In this document: piece after piece, positions 31,953 through 32,366 of the stretch | Layout: each line of letters opens with the position of its first letter | Numbering within the stretch: position 1 is the first letter of the stretch | DNA from: Rhodocyclales bacterium | GTDB taxonomy: Bacteria; Pseudomonadota; Gammaproteobacteria; Burkholderiales; Rhodocyclaceae | Assembly (NCBI GenBank): GCA_016177805.1 | Contig: JACOUN010000071.1 | Location: 1-32,366, forward strand | Length of the DNA: 32,366 nucleotides | Reading direction: 5' to 3' | The notes under the pieces: generated by a model | Told to the model about the DNA's origin: nothing | Seen by the model: the letters and a program-made list of their open reading frames with translations, nothing else | Databases searched by the model: none | Translations under genes and position numbers: made by a program

Positions 31953-32366
31953 ATGGAATTGTTCGCGGTATTTGCCGGCGTGGTTGTCCTGGTCGCCGTG
32001 GGCCTGGTGTTCGCCGGAGTCAAGACCGTGCCCCAGGGGGAGAAGTGGACGGTCGAGCGTTTCGGTCGCTACATTCGCACGCTGGAGTCCGGTTTCTGGG
32101 TCATCATCCCGTTTGTCGATCGCATCGGCCGGCGCCTCACCGTGATGGAGCAGGTGCTCGATGTGCCGGCCCAGACCGTGATCACCAAGGACAACGCCGC
32201 CGTGATCGCCGACGGGGTGGTGTTTTTCCGCATCGATGACGCGGCGCGCGCCGCCTACCAGGTGCGGCATCTGGAAGAAGCCATCGTCAACCTCACCACC
32301 ACCAACCTGCGTTCGGTGATCGGCGCCATGGACCTGGACGACACGTTGTCGAACCGGCAGAAGATC
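31953..32366 (+). CDS. SPFH/band 7 protein, stomatin/QmcA-like (3' end outside window)
   Basis: The first 138 codons of a membrane-anchored SPFH protein. The N-terminus is a hydrophobic anchor (LFAVFAGVVVLVAVGLVFAGV) followed directly by the band 7 opening VPQGEKWTVERFGRYIRTLESGFWVIIPFVDRIG. QVLDVPAQTVITKDNA and LRSVIGAMDLDDTLSNR match stomatin/QmcA-type proteins. ATG 31953 is preceded by GAGGAG at seven bases. Such proteins form oligomers in the inner membrane and are thought to affect membrane protein turnover. An NfeD-like partner gene often lies next to them; none is upstream here, so it may follow the window. Confidence 0.9.
   Translation, partial: MELFAVFAGVVVLVAVGLVFAGVKTVPQGEKWTVERFGRYIRTLESGFWVIIPFVDRIGRRLTVMEQVLDVPAQTVITKDNAAVIADGVVFFRIDDAARAAYQVRHLEEAIVNLTTTNLRSVIGAMDLDDTLSNRQKI

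Overview
The window looks like the chromosome of a GC-rich betaproteobacterium, most plausibly of the Azoarcus/Aromatoleum/Thauera (Rhodocyclales) type. This rests on high GC coding sequence, the aceE-aceF-lpdA layout with a lipoyl domain fused to the E3 subunit, an indolepyruvate:ferredoxin oxidoreductase pair behind an FNR-type box, several cyclic-di-GMP enzymes and many small palindromic repeats. The organism is an inference from gene content. No rRNA, tRNA, CRISPR array, complete insertion sequence or phage was recognised.

Layout. (1) 1-2519, plus strand: the 3' part of a radical SAM protein and a glycosyltransferase-like protein, probably the tail of a surface-glycan or modification cluster. 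(2) 2526-8230, minus strand: three cyclic-di-GMP genes in a row (PAS-GGDEF-EAL, GGDEF, and a GGDEF paralogue broken by a frameshift or small deletion). A 235-bp MITE with 17-bp perfect terminal repeats and a 5-bp duplication separates the last two. (3) 8383-11213, plus strand: a membrane protein (DUF2868 type) translationally overlapped with a GTPase (DUF3482 type). (4) 11231-13920: a REP-like pair, a secreted orphan protein, a PAS-GGDEF protein and a small HTH regulator. (5) 13985-20184, minus strand: the pyruvate dehydrogenase operon aceE-aceF-lpdA, with a good sigma70-type promoter upstream and a hairpin terminator downstream. A palindromic repeat has been inserted in frame into the lpdA interdomain linker. 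(6) 20568-25473: a periplasmic branched-chain-amino-acid-type binding protein divergent from a multi-PAS histidine kinase and a FixJ-like response regulator. (7) 25505-28061: iorA-iorB behind a perfect FNR/ANR box and a correctly spaced -10 element. (8) 28064-28304: a second foldback MITE. (9) 28325-29482: an FMN-dependent alpha-hydroxyacid dehydrogenase. (10) 29479-31834: a repeat-rich intergenic region, tandem dyads and a sigma54-type promoter in front of an acetaldehyde dehydrogenase, a terminator, then a DUF779 gene. (11) 31953 to the end: the start of a stomatin/QmcA-like SPFH protein.

Taken together, the right two thirds is a C2/C3 carbon hub: pyruvate to acetyl-CoA (PDH), aryl-pyruvate oxidation (Ior), hydroxyacid oxidation and acetaldehyde oxidation. 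Each unit carries a different visible control: sigma70 for pdh, FNR for ior, sigma54 plus an activator for the aldehyde dehydrogenase. The left third is dominated by cyclic-di-GMP signalling and an uncharacterised GTPase/membrane-protein pair. The most distinctive features are the mobile palindromic elements: two MITEs, an in-frame coding insertion, a solitary MITE end at the 3' end of a gene, and a 34-bp repeat that touches the 3' ends of two unrelated genes.
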